From positions 124,001 to 188,000 of the forward strand of contig CAVZBT010000008.1 in the NCBI GenBank assembly GCA_963773605.1: a stretch of 64,000 nt of DNA, read 5' to 3'. The translations under genes and the position numbers were made by a program. How positions within the stretch are numbered: position 1 is the first letter of the stretch; every line of letters begins with the position of its first letter. Origin of the DNA: CAVZBT01 sp963773605. GTDB lineage: Bacteria > Acidobacteriota > UBA6911. The notes under the pieces were generated by a model. That model searched no databases. It was not told where the DNA came from and saw only the letters and a list, made by a program, of their open reading frames with translations. Positions 7,901-16,299 of this stretch are shown piece by piece.

Positions 7901-9579
7901 AGGACGGCCTCGCCCTTGCGAAGACAGCGCCGTTGGAGCAGATCCTCGCGGACGCGTCGTTTCTCACCGAGTCGGTGCGGCTTGCGTTTGGGGAGGACGG
8001 CTTCGACACAGGCCAGATCGTGGCGCACGGGCTCTGGGTGTCGCAGCTCTCGTCCCAGCATCGGCTCGACCTTTTCCGCGTGAGCCTCAACCTTCGGGAT
8101 GGGAAACATTTTGACCTGCTGATCGCTACCGGCGACGAACTCAAGGACCGCCGCGCTTACGAGACGGTCCTCTGGATGATGGCGCTGTCGAGCCTCCCCT
8201 ATGCCGCGCCTGCGGTGCCCCAGTTCGGAACGTACCGTGCAGACCTTGGAGCGCTCTCGGTCGCCTATGTCGGCGATCTTACGGCCTGGGACCGGATTCG
8301 GGAATTCAGCGCCGTGCAGGGTTCGCGCGCTTCGTCGGCGGCCGGCCACGACTGGCAGCGCCTCCTGATCCGGAGCATGGCAGCATTCTTCAGGCTTTGG
8401 CGCCTCAGCGGGAAGCGCCTCCTGCCCGGCCTCATCGGGCCCGCAAACGTCGTCGTCCCGAACGCCGATTTCCGTGAAACGGCGCTCGTGCTCTCGCTCG
8501 CAGGCGCTCTACCCTATTCCGGGCCGCTCGCGATCGTGCGGCCCATGCTGCGCAACTTCTACAGGCAAACCGCCGCGCACTACCCCAAAAGCTGGAACCA
8601 CCTGCGGGTGGGGTGGCTTTTCGATGCGGCCATAGAAGGGCTGGGCCAGGTGGATGGGGAGGCTTTCCTGGAGGACTTGCACCGGGAACTCGCGCATGAC
8701 CCGCATACACCTGAGGAACGGGAACTCGCGGCGGCTCTGCAAGCGTTCCTCCAACAGCACCGGGACCGGCCTTATCTGCCGCTGGCACTCATGTGCGCCA
8801 TCGACCGTTTCGCCGATTGGGAACGGATCAACCCGAATGCCACCCGTGCCGCACGCGAGGAACAGGCGGACCAGGTCTACCGCCTGTACCGCCTCGACAG
8901 GTATTCGAACCTTGTGCGATACCACCTCTACCGCCACACCTACTTCGCTCGAGCCGGGGAGCAAGTCGCGGCGGCGTTCAATCGCCTGCTGGAGCCCTCG
9001 GGAGAAACCGAACGGACGGATGGCGAACTGGAACGACTCTCGGACCTCCAGGCCGCGCTGAGCCACCCTGCCGACCGCTGCGTGTTCAGCCGCATGGTGC
9101 TCCCTCAGGCCCGCCCCGGTCATGAGGTCCAGATCACGGCTTTGGGCGAGGGAAGCGGCAAGCAGGTGGTCCTCCGCACCCGTATCGCCGACAGCCACGG
9201 GCTGCAATACGAAGTCCGTGAACCCCTCGGGGCTTCCGAGGTGGGATACATGTTCAGGCTTCTGTTCGAAGAAGGCGCCCCCGGGCAGATTTCGGAGCAG
9301 GAAAAATTCCTGGTCGTCCTGGACGATCAGGAACGGATCGTGGCCGCCTTGCGCTACCGGAACGAAGACCCCCCGCTGGTGTCTCTGGAAGGGATTGCCG
9401 TTTCCAACGCACTCAAAGGCCGCAGAATCGGGAGCATGCTGCTTGACGATTTTTGCGTCCGTGCCGCCGCGGCGGGCGACCAGGTGGTCAGAACGGGATT
9501 CATACTGCGCCGCTTTTTTGCGGCCAACGGCTTCCGCGCGGATGCGCGCTGGGGCGGGCTCGTACGATTTCTTTCCTGA
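4999..9579 (+). CDS. giant AMP-dependent synthetase/ligase with C-terminal GNAT domain
   Basis: A 1,526-residue multidomain protein. Residues ~90-620 are an ANL adenylate-forming domain of the long-chain acyl-CoA synthetase type: P-loop TSGSTGLPKG (~258-267), GFGMTEATGG (~412-421), QTGDLF (~484), and a candidate A10 catalytic Lys in LTAKGSYRRR (~604). Residues ~640-1400 are a long, apparently alpha-helical and soluble region that I do not recognise. Residues ~1413-1526 resemble a GNAT acetyltransferase (VSLEGIAVSN followed by KGRRIGSMLL, the acetyl-CoA loop). No carrier-protein (GGxS) or condensation motif is seen, so it is not an ordinary NRPS or PKS. Activation of a fatty or aromatic acid followed by acyl transfer is a reasonable inference, but the substrate is unknown. 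The downstream mini-gene at 9662 is on the same strand. Confidence 0.85.
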   Translation: MIAELLSLKAALEIAGAWSAESAAEVVLRAEKAAAPEPADPADADVWRQYLDLTGRAGFLQYLPDRAGRYRWAETAFGAIRSSGYTLADLLAQRVRRHPDRLLFRWADAGAPEWTYGAVDRRLRMLAGLFLISAPDEPRVAILADNCVESACCDLACLVEGIFVTPLSVHFDGPTLSWIFDQLGINIVVTDTDERRDRLEGIRSVVRLPFRVFRTRPSGKSGSTTSLDGACMTLDLTAVAERLRGRPRPELHSAATAMFTSGSTGLPKGVVFSQYNIVTKRFARAAALPGVGTGEVLLCYLPLYHTFGRYLEMLGTIFWGGTYVFAGNPSVETLLAQMQRVRPTGLVSVPLRWSQIRDAALEAMRDREGSPQHESALREIVGDRLRWGLSAAGFLDAKIFRFFQRHGVDLCSGFGMTEATGGITMTPPGEYVDNSVGIPLPGARIRFSGAGELQVAAPYVARYLPEDAGTHLPAIDPAGEYWLQTGDLFKLHDKGHLEIVDRIKDIYKNSRGQTVAPRRVEQKFDDVPGIKRAFLVGDHRDYNVLLLVPNPGEPVLQAPVEQFQAYFRHLVRAANAGLAPYERVVGFAVLDRDFEVERGELTAKGSYRRRIIEEHFRPAIEALYESSFALLELGRFRVRIPRWFFRDLGVLESDIVADEGGLHNTHAGLSLRLVAAPGQNAVRLGDLEYELTGPTIDLGLFVRQPRLWAGNQALVAFFPCKDGWDVPLAGISAQVRLPWDRESLGPLEGTGHLAGLSDERLREIHHWCSQMFLGSGAGMFEAVHRLGEALRNAGARYAPLIRRRLEALARHPQEELRCLAYRILLADEPGGEYSESFPAFVESGLTFLTEDSIRQIAESNLGESHLDALRQRLFRYRQDLVWPAEPVTREQFQRIFALLAAFARRHPHYFAPVRAELAAWTLHEPDPELAPAGRAALDAACRWYRDSLPKAAGAGAGQRAAAGQVLFEDGLALAKTAPLEQILADASFLTESVRLAFGEDGFDTGQIVAHGLWVSQLSSQHRLDLFRVSLNLRDGKHFDLLIATGDELKDRRAYETVLWMMALSSLPYAAPAVPQFGTYRADLGALSVAYVGDLTAWDRIREFSAVQGSRASSAAGHDWQRLLIRSMAAFFRLWRLSGKRLLPGLIGPANVVVPNADFRETALVLSLAGALPYSGPLAIVRPMLRNFYRQTAAHYPKSWNHLRVGWLFDAAIEGLGQVDGEAFLEDLHRELAHDPHTPEERELAAALQAFLQQHRDRPYLPLALMCAIDRFADWERINPNATRAAREEQADQVYRLYRLDRYSNLVRYHLYRHTYFARAGEQVAAAFNRLLEPSGETERTDGELERLSDLQAALSHPADRCVFSRMVLPQARPGHEVQITALGEGSGKQVVLRTRIADSHGLQYEVREPLGASEVGYMFRLLFEEGAPGQISEQEKFLVVLDDQERIVAALRYRNEDPPLVSLEGIAVSNALKGRRIGSMLLDDFCVRAAAAGDQVVRTGFILRRFFAANGFRADARWGGLVRFLS

Positions 9580-9661
9580 AATCGCGAACCAAACCGGCCG
9601 GGTTTACGTACACTTCGATGCGGGGTCCGTACCACACACCCGCGCTTGACGGGAGAGGGAC

Positions 9662-9826
9662 ATGGCATTCCTGAAGAAGCTTCTAGGGCGAATGAGAAAT
9701 CAGCCGGTCAAGAGGGTGCGGATCTGCGTCGAGTGCGGCATGCCGATTCAGGAGCACCGGGAATGGTGCGCCATCTTTAGAGCCATGCAGGCGATGCAGG
9801 CGCCGGCCAAACCGAATCAGGCATGA
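9662..9826 (+). CDS. 54-residue Cys-containing mini-protein
   Basis: A short ORF with a strong Shine-Dalgarno (GGGAGAGGGA) directly before its ATG, 82 bp after the giant ligase. The product is basic at its N-terminus (AFLKKLLGRMRN) and carries ICVECGMP, then a third Cys in EWCAIF 11 residues after CGM, which looks like half of a zinc-ribbon or a small metal site. The C-terminus is an Ala/Gln tail. I do not recognise a named family. The position suggests co-transcription with the ligase. A chance ORF cannot be ruled out, but the ribosome-binding site and the CxxC motif argue for a real gene. Confidence 0.6.
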   Translation: MAFLKKLLGRMRNQPVKRVRICVECGMPIQEHREWCAIFRAMQAMQAPAKPNQA

Positions 9827-9858
9827 GTCGGCCCGCATCGAGGTTGCGCCCCTGCCGT

Positions 9859-9950
9859 GGAGTGCGACTGGTCGACGCCGCCCCCTGGCCCATGCCAACC
9901 GACCCGGTGCACCCCCGGAAGTCGGCGCCGAGGGAGCCATGAGTGCCGCG
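9859..9950. repeat. intergenic GC-rich repeat, copy B (diverged)
   Basis: It starts GGAGTGCGACTGGTCGACGC, which differs from the perfect terminal repeat at 42114 at three positions. It then shares with copy A (4773-4880) the core CCCCTGGCC, CCAA-CGA-CC, TGCA, CCCGGAAGT and GGCGCCGAGG in the same order. Noncoding. Confidence 0.65.
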
Positions 9951-9973
9951 ACGGGTCTTTGTCCGTGTTTGCT

Positions 9974-10341
9974 CTACGCGCGGTCCCACAGCATGGTCTT
10001 GTTCTGCCGGTACGCTTCGACCCCCAGCTTGATGGCGACCATGGTCGCGGTTCCCAGGTCGACGTTGCAGAACGGCGTGCCCCCGCTCCGAATGCAGTCG
10101 AAGAAATTGCCGCGCAGGTCGGGTCGCGTATCGGGCGCGACCGTCACCTTCGTGTAACCGCCGTTGAGGTCCAGAAACTCCTTCACGTAATCGCCGTTCC
10201 CCGTTAACGTCATATCGCCCCCGCGGCCGGCACGGTCGGAATCGTTGGCGACCTCGATCGTACCGTACTGGCCGTAGATGCGGGTGGCAACCGGCGTGTC
10301 GTTCGTGAGGACGCTGGTGAGGTTAACCGTGAATTTCGACG
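9974..10341 (-). pseudogene. C-terminal remnant of a Gfo/Idh/MocA-family oxidoreductase
   Basis: Read on the minus strand from about 10341, one frame gives ~122 residues ending at a stop at 9974. It contains TRIYGQYGTIEV, then GGDMTLTG, YVKEFLDLNGGY and the C-terminal block DLRGNFFDCIRSG, typical of the substrate domain and tail of Gfo/Idh/MocA dehydrogenases. The frame is closed by a TGA just upstream and neither a start codon nor the Rossmann domain is present. The break adjoins the upstream region of the TIM-barrel gene that runs the other way. It appears to be a true truncation, since no N-terminal part is found nearby in other frames. Confidence 0.65.
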
Positions 10342-10463
10342 GGTGTCAAGCGACCCGCCGGACGGTGCAAAATGCCCGGTCAGCGGTAAACCTCGTCGCA
10401 TTTCCGTCATTCGGCTTGCATCGACCGTCACCACCCACATAGAATCGGCGCCACAGGTGCTGA

Positions 10464-11345
10464 ATGGCCGCACAAAAACCGAGCTTCTCAAGACGCGCAT
10501 TAATCACCCGTGCACTCCCCGCGGCAGTCTTGGGCGGGATTGGCCCGTTTCGGGCGTTCGGAGGGTATCCCCCGGTGCAAAGATTCAAATTCGGAGCGGT
10601 GGACTGGGAACTCGCCAAAGCCGGGGACCCGCAGGCCCTCGAGATCGCCGCCCGCCTGGGCTTCGACGGGCTGCAGGTGGACCTCGGAGACGTCAAATCG
10701 ATGCAGGACCCCGCCCGCCGGGAGCTCTACAGCTCGATGGCCCGCAGGCACAACGTCGCCATCGGTTCGCTCGCGCTAGGCATCCTCAACGAGGTGCCGT
10801 ATGCGTCCGATCCCAGGGGGCTGGGACTCGTGGACGCCGCCATCGACATCGCCGCCGCGATGAAGCAAAAGGTTCTGCTGCTCGCGTTTTTCGACAAGGG
10901 CGATCTGAACCGGCCGGAAAACCGCGACGACCTGCTCGTAGCCCGGTTGAAAGAGAACGCCCCGAAGGCTGAACGCTCTGGAGTCGCGCTCGGGCTCGAG
11001 GCGGAGATTTCCGTCCCACGCTATCGGCAGATACTCGACCGGGTCGGATCGCCCGCGGTGAAGGTCTACTTCGACCTGGTTCACGCACATACTTCCGGAG
11101 GCGACTTCTACGAGGAAATCACCTCGCTCGGCAGCAGGATCTGCGAGTTCCACGCGAAAGATTACGGCAATATCCTCTTCGGGCAGGGCAACGTGGATTT
11201 CAAACAAGTCCGTCGAGCCATGGACACGATCGGGTACAGCGGCTGGATACATGTCGAGCAGTGGGCGGAGATCAAGGGAGACAAGCCGCTCGGCTTCGAC
11301 GAAACCCACCGCCGCAACCTGCACTACCTGCGTACGATTTTTTGA
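10464..11345 (+). CDS. exported sugar phosphate isomerase/epimerase-like TIM-barrel protein
   Basis: A 293-residue protein of the xylose-isomerase-like TIM-barrel (AP endonuclease 2) superfamily. The N-terminus has a twin-arginine-like export signal (SRRALITRALPAAVLGG). The barrel strands are visible: LGFDGLQVDLGD, GVALGLEAEI, VKVYFDLVHAH, ICEFHAKDYG and GWIHVEQW, with acidic and His residues at the usual metal positions (Glu in LEAEI, Asp in YFDLVHAH, His in EFHAKD, Glu in HVEQW). These proteins isomerise or epimerise sugars or inositols. Export through Tat would place it in the periplasm, as is common in Acidobacteria and Planctomycetes. The Shine-Dalgarno is weak. Confidence 0.82.
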   Translation: MAAQKPSFSRRALITRALPAAVLGGIGPFRAFGGYPPVQRFKFGAVDWELAKAGDPQALEIAARLGFDGLQVDLGDVKSMQDPARRELYSSMARRHNVAIGSLALGILNEVPYASDPRGLGLVDAAIDIAAAMKQKVLLLAFFDKGDLNRPENRDDLLVARLKENAPKAERSGVALGLEAEISVPRYRQILDRVGSPAVKVYFDLVHAHTSGGDFYEEITSLGSRICEFHAKDYGNILFGQGNVDFKQVRRAMDTIGYSGWIHVEQWAEIKGDKPLGFDETHRRNLHYLRTIF

Positions 11346-11579
11346 GTGGGCGCGCTGGACCCCGCAACCCTGGCCCTGGCGGTTGCCTGCGCCGCCGGCC
11401 TCGGCTTCCGCAGGACCTTCGCCCCTTTCGTCACGGGCCTCCGTCGAACCGATGCGGACCTTGGGCCCGCTCGTCCGGCGGTTTGACACCTGCACCACCA
11501 CCGCCCGCGCCCCGCCCGTCCACTGGAAGCGCGTCTTCCGCTCTGCTACTGTTTTGAGGCGCGCTGGAGCGATCGGGTG

Positions 11580-12203
11580 ATGAACATGCTGAGACGAGTC
11601 TTTCTTGCAGGCCTTGTGCTGCCGGCCGCCGTAACCGCGTGGCCGAAGGAGTCGCGGACGATGACTGAAGAGACCAAAGTGGCCACTTTCGGCTCCGGTT
11701 GTTTCTGGTGCACCGAGGCCATATTCGAGCAGCTCCAAGGGGTGAAAAAGGTGGTCTCAGGATACGCCGGCGGGAACGTGCAGCACCCTACCTACGAGCA
11801 GGTGTGCGGCGGCGCGACCGGCCACGCCGAGGTGTGCCAGATCACCTACTCCCCGGCCAAGATCAGCTACGACGAGCTGTTGGAAGTTTTCTGGAAAACG
11901 CACGACCCCACCACCCGAAACCGGCAGGGGAACGATGTCGGCCCGCAGTATCGTTCCGTGATTTTCTACCACGACGACGAGCAGAAGAGCGTCGCCGAGG
12001 CGTACAAGGCAAAGTTGGACACGGCCCACATCTGGGACCGGCCGATCGTCACCGAAATCGTGCCGTTTACGAAGTTCTGGCCCGCGGAGGACTACCACCA
12101 GGACTACTACACCAGGAATCCCGAACAGAGCTATTGCTCCTTCGTGATCACCCCCAAGATAGAGAAGTTTCGCAAAGTGTTCAGCGAACGCCTGAAGAAG
12201 TAG
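11580..12203 (+). CDS. msrA: peptide-methionine (S)-S-oxide reductase MsrA
   Basis: MsrA reduces methionine-S-sulfoxide in oxidised proteins. The catalytic signature GSGCFWCTEA is followed by the family blocks GYAGG, HAEVCQITY and DPTTRNRQGNDVGPQYRS, and by the active-site segment WPAEDYHQDYY. The 207-residue form begins with a hydrophobic leader (RRVFLAGLVLPAAVTAWP), suggesting export or membrane anchoring; a start at the internal MTEETKV would give a cytoplasmic enzyme of standard size. I chose the upstream ATG because a GGAG lies before it and the leader is well formed. It overlaps no neighbour and faces the next gene tail-to-tail. Confidence 0.93.
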   Translation: MNMLRRVFLAGLVLPAAVTAWPKESRTMTEETKVATFGSGCFWCTEAIFEQLQGVKKVVSGYAGGNVQHPTYEQVCGGATGHAEVCQITYSPAKISYDELLEVFWKTHDPTTRNRQGNDVGPQYRSVIFYHDDEQKSVAEAYKAKLDTAHIWDRPIVTEIVPFTKFWPAEDYHQDYYTRNPEQSYCSFVITPKIEKFRKVFSERLKK

Positions 12204-12246
12204 CGGCAAAGCGGGCCAACTCGGCTCGCCGCCGCCCGCCACTCGC

Positions 12247-12684
12247 CTAAGGGTGCATGTGGAGATGGCGGTTGATCACCTCCCGCGCACCGGGCTGGAT
12301 GTTTTCCCACTGCGCCGAGGGTGTCTTGTGCAGCATGATCATGGTGCGATCCACGACAACCTCGGTGACGCCGGGGACGGCGAAAAGGTCGCGGACTAGG
12401 CCGTCGTCCATGACCGAGATGTCCTGCACACCCACGTAGCGGCGGTTCGTCTCGGTAATCTTGGTGCCCAGAGAGAACATGCAGGCCTCGATCCCCGGCA
12501 CGACGGTCTCCGCCAGAATGCCCGGACGATCATCCGGCGTCGGCCCTTTGGGCGAGCCACGGTAGTACAGGAAGACCGCGGAGACGAAAACACCCAGGGC
12601 AACGAGGATGGACAGGAAAAAGAGGAGGTTTACGCCCTCGTACCTCCTGAGATTCTTGCGGCCACCCGGCAGTTTTTGGGCCAT
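12247..12684 (-). CDS. membrane-anchored Nfu N-terminal-like domain protein
   Basis: A 145-residue protein. The start at 12684 is preceded by GAGGAACAGG; the open frame extends further upstream but without homology. Residues 1-15 are basic, residues ~18-40 form one transmembrane helix (VNLLFFLSILVALGVFVSAVF), and the rest should be outside. The C-terminal half matches the Nfu_N (scaffold NifU N-terminal) pattern: a Phe-Ala-Val-Pro-Gly-Val turn, then VVVDRTMIMLHK, a Trp (QWENIQPG) and a closing helix. Nfu_N domains normally sit before the Fe-S-binding NifU domain in cytoplasmic proteins. Here that domain and its CxxC are absent. Function unknown. Confidence 0.65.
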   Translation of the reverse strand: MAQKLPGGRKNLRRYEGVNLLFFLSILVALGVFVSAVFLYYRGSPKGPTPDDRPGILAETVVPGIEACMFSLGTKITETNRRYVGVQDISVMDDGLVRDLFAVPGVTEVVVDRTMIMLHKTPSAQWENIQPGAREVINRHLHMHP

Positions 12685-12947
12685 CCTGTTCCTCGGAACC
12701 CCCGGAAAGACAGAGTCGAATGTCAAAGCGTACGTGAGTCTCTTACGTCTATGCCGCCGAAACGTTTCTGTTGATCTGAGGGCACCCATTATACGGAATA
12801 CTCGCGCAAATCGGTGCGGAGTTCCGCCGCCTCAAAGGGTCATGGGTTCGTGGCCAAGCGGTCGCATGAACTTCGGACCTGGACCCAATTGACCCTTGAT
12901 CCCTGATTCGTTGCGGGGCGCGGTGTCGTGTGATTCCGGCGTCCTTG

Positions 12948-14341
12948 TCAGCGCGACGGTCGGCCCCAGTGGTTGAGCCAGAGCATGACCCGGCCTTCCT
13001 TGGTGAACGGGGAGTAGACGTTCATTCGTGCCGAGACAAAGTCCGGTTTCCCGTCGTTGTTCATGTCGGCGGCTTCGACGCTGATGAGGTGCGTCGGCGC
13101 GTGGGCGATGTCGCGCTGCACGTAGTTCATCTTCCCGTCGTTCTCAAACCAGACGATGCTTTGAGACTCGGGCTTTTCCCAGAAGTTGTAGCAGGTCACG
13201 GCCACGACGTCGAGGTCGCCGTCGCCGTCGACATCGGCCGCAACCGCGCCGCTCGCCCCCTCGAGCTTTCCGATCGGGTGGTGCTCGAACTTGAAATTCC
13301 CGGTGTTCTCCAGCCACTGGACGCTGTGCCATGGGCGCGGCCGTGGCGGCAGGTAGTCGAACGCGTCGCCGTTCGTGTACAGGATGTCCAGCCGGCCGTC
13401 CCGGTTCATGTCGGTCAGCCGTATGCCGCTGCTGCCGTAATCTTCGTTTGTGCTGCCCCAGACCAGGTGCGACTTGAAATTGCCGCGGCCGTCGTTCTCG
13501 AAGAGGTAGATCTCTTCCCATTCCTGGCTCACGAGGCTGATCACATCGACGTCGCCGTCCGCGTCGATGTCGGCAGGAATGGTGTGGATGGCGCCGGACA
13601 GGCTCTGCAGGATGTGCGATCGGAACTGCCAGCCGCCCAGGTTCTCCAGCCAGCGGGTTTCGCCGTCGTCGTACCCGAACTGGCCCACGATCAGGTCCAC
13701 ATCCCCGTCGCCGTCGAAATCCGCAGCGCGGACGTCCGTGACCCTGGCAATGCGCTCGACCAGGACGTGCGGTGTGAAATTCTGGCTTGCCGTCGTTCTC
13801 CAGGACGACCACCGAGCCGATCTTGTCGTTGCTCGGGAACAGCTGCCCCATGCAGGCGACCGCGAGGTCCGTGTCGCCGTCCTGGTCGATGTCGACGGGC
13901 TCGACGTGCGCGGGCGCGGGCAGCACGGGGCTGACCCACTTCTCCGGGTAGACGCCCGCCGGCGACTGGCGGATCCAGCCGACGCGGTTGGCCAGCATGT
14001 CGCAGACCAGAACGTCCGGAAGGCCGTCCTTGTCGAGATCCGACGATCGTCACGCTGCCGATGCGCGGAAAATCTTCGGTCGGAAAGCCGATCGGGGCAG
14101 CCGACAGAAAATCGATCTTCGGGCCGCGCGCCGCCGCCGCCGGAGCGTCGCGGCAGCCTCCTGCTCGCGCGCGCCTTTGAAAATGTGGGCCATCATCTGT
14201 CCGACGGAGAGCCCGGTGTGGTGCGCCTGGTAGACCAGGACCAGCAGGGGAACCGCGACCAGCACAGCAGCCATCGATATCGCGGGGAGCACACCGGTTC
14301 GCTTCTTCCCGGGCGTCTTCGGTCTGCGGTCTTTCGTTCAT
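12948..14341 (-). CDS. FG-GAP/VCBS repeat protein (frameshifted)
   Basis: A single gene read through at least three one-base insertions (near 14,310, 14,041 and 13,785). The corrected product is ~460 residues: a short cytoplasmic tail, one transmembrane segment (GVLPAISMAAVLVAVPLLVL), then beta-propeller FG-GAP repeats. At least seven calcium-type loops are visible, including DLDKDGLPD, DIDQDGDTD, DFDGDGDVD, DIDADGDVD, DMNRDGRLD, DVDGDGDLD and DMNNDGKPD. Such integrin-like propellers bind ligands outside the membrane. The start at 14341 has a GGGGATC ribosome-binding site, 12 bp after the stop of the polyferredoxin gene, so both form one operon. Confidence 0.8.
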
Positions 14342-14353
14342 CGTGATCCCCGC

Positions 14354-16299
14354 TCAGCCGGCAAAAAAGCAGATCATTCCCGCGGCGGCCGACCACAGGA
14401 AGCACGCCAGCGGCGCCAAACCCGCAACCGCCTGCGCGCGTCGGACACAGCATCCCGCCAGCAACAGAGCAGCGTTCTCGACGAATATACCAGCCCGGCC
14501 ACGACACAGGCCACCTGGAGCCACGGCAGCCCGGCAGCGCACCAGATGTGCCACCGGCTTCCCGCCATGCCGAGCAGGTTCCAGCCCCAGTTGAACGGGT
14601 CCGACAGGCTCTGCAGCACGAACGTCATCATCGACGACAGCATCGCCACGGCAAAGGCGATCCAGCAGGACAACCCGATGGGCATGACCGAGGCCGAGGA
14701 AGCGCGGAACAGCTCGCCCGCCCGGACCGCGCGACCCGCTTGCCCAGATGCCGGCCCTCGTCAGAAGGAACGACAGCAACGGGAGCACGCCCAGGCACAC
14801 CACCCAGATGCCGGCCGCGCAGAGACCGAAGGTGCGCCAGTTCATCCTGTCGACGATGTCGAGCCAATCCCGAACCCGGTCCCACGCACCCAGGTTGACG
14901 ACGCAGTAGAGGCATGGACAGCCCGAACATCACGATCGCCTGCCACGCCTCGCCGTAACTGGGCACTTCCCGGTCCCACCCGGAGCTGCGCCAGAACAGC
15001 GCGACGTTGTCGTAGGCGCAGGTCTTGAAGCATTCGGTGCACATGCCGCAGTCGTTGTTGCGGCTGCACCTCGCCCACGCAGAGCCCATACGGACATCCC
15101 CAGCCCTTCGCGCTCCCGGTGAGGCAGAACCTCTCTTCACATCGCGCGCAGGTCTCGAGCCGAGACCGAGCGGACCGCCAGCCGCCCCGCCATCGAGTAC
15201 AGGCTGATGAAGCTGTTGATCGGGCACAGGAAGCGGCAGAACAGGCGCTGCTCGGAGAAGAAAGAGGTTGCAACGGGCACCAGCGCCAGAGCCGATCAGC
15301 AGCCAGCTCGTGGCCGGAGGGAGCGCGACCAGGGCGGTGCTGAAGGTCCCGAGGAGCAGGAACAGCAGCACGCTCGGCCAGCGGTTCCGCAGCCACCGCG
15401 GCCACAGGGGCACTTGAGTCGGGAAGGGTGTGCCCAAGAGCCAACCCGGGCAAGATTTTGACCAGGCGGCGCCTCTGCAGCCACTCTCCGATAGAAGGGA
15501 GCGGGCACGCCAGGCACCAGATCCGCCCCCCAAGCGGCACCAGCAGTATGATCAGACCCGAGAGCCACAGGACCCAGATCACCATCGGGCCGGCATTGCG
15601 TCCGGCCACTTTGGTCCCGAGCAGGCCGGCCAGGATGACGAAATAGAAGACGGCCAGCATAGGGACCATCAGCTCGAACTGGAGCGAGGGCCGCTTCATC
15701 AGCCTCTTCAACCGTGGGAACAGTTCAAAGGCATTAATGGGGAGAGACCTCAGGGCGCGGTCTCGCCGGGCAAGTATAAGGGTGAAGGGGAGGCCGCACA
15801 GGAGCCCGAGCGACCCGCAGAGCAGGTAATTCGGAGCGACAACGATATCGCCGCGCTCCGTCCCGTGCAACGGGCCGTTGTAGGTGTGGTTGCGGAACTG
15901 GGACTTCGACACAAGCGCGCCGCGCCAGCCGGGCAGCCCCGCGGTAAGCTCGACCACCCGCATCCGGACGGGGGGCTCGTCGGGCCGCGAGAGCTTGTGG
16001 ACGTCGACGGATTCCGCACCCGGTGTGATGACGACATAAACGTCATAGTCCTGCAGGAAGACACTCTGGCCCGTGTCGCGGGTGGAAAAAGTCAGGCGCA
16101 GGAGGTCTCCGCGGTTTACGTGGATGCGCGCGGGGCTGAAACCGTAGCGGAAAGCCTCGATGTGGATGTCGCGTGTCTGCGGCGCCGCCGCATGTAGCCG
16201 GGCGAACCAGGCAGGAACAAACGCGCAAAGCGCCAGGATCGCCCAAACCCGGAGGTGCCGTATACACGCGCCCAAACGACTACGGTACTTCTCTGCCAT
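14354..16299 (-). CDS. cupredoxin-like/polyferredoxin membrane protein (frameshifted)
   Basis: One gene broken by several frameshifts between ~15,480 and ~14,480. In order: a signal segment, a cupredoxin-like domain (FRYGFSPARIHVNRGD, then a DYDVYV strand), a transmembrane pair, a NapH/NosR-type core with RIWCLACPLPSIGEW, two further membrane segments, a ferredoxin region (CARCEERFC, GWGCPYGLC, then NNDCGMCTECFKTC) and further membrane helices ending ICFFAG. It resembles membrane Fe-S electron-transfer proteins such as NosR or NapH joined to a copper-binding-like domain. In the place where a CuA-like motif could be expected the sequence reads NHTYNGPLHG, without Cys, so copper binding is doubtful. 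Role unknown; the partner is the FG-GAP protein downstream. Confidence 0.7.

Noticed and set aside
12834..12900. Possible tRNA-like sequence (GTGGCCAAGCGGTCGCAT)
   Set aside because: It has a D-arm-like stretch only. No acceptor stem, anticodon arm or T-arm can be formed around it.
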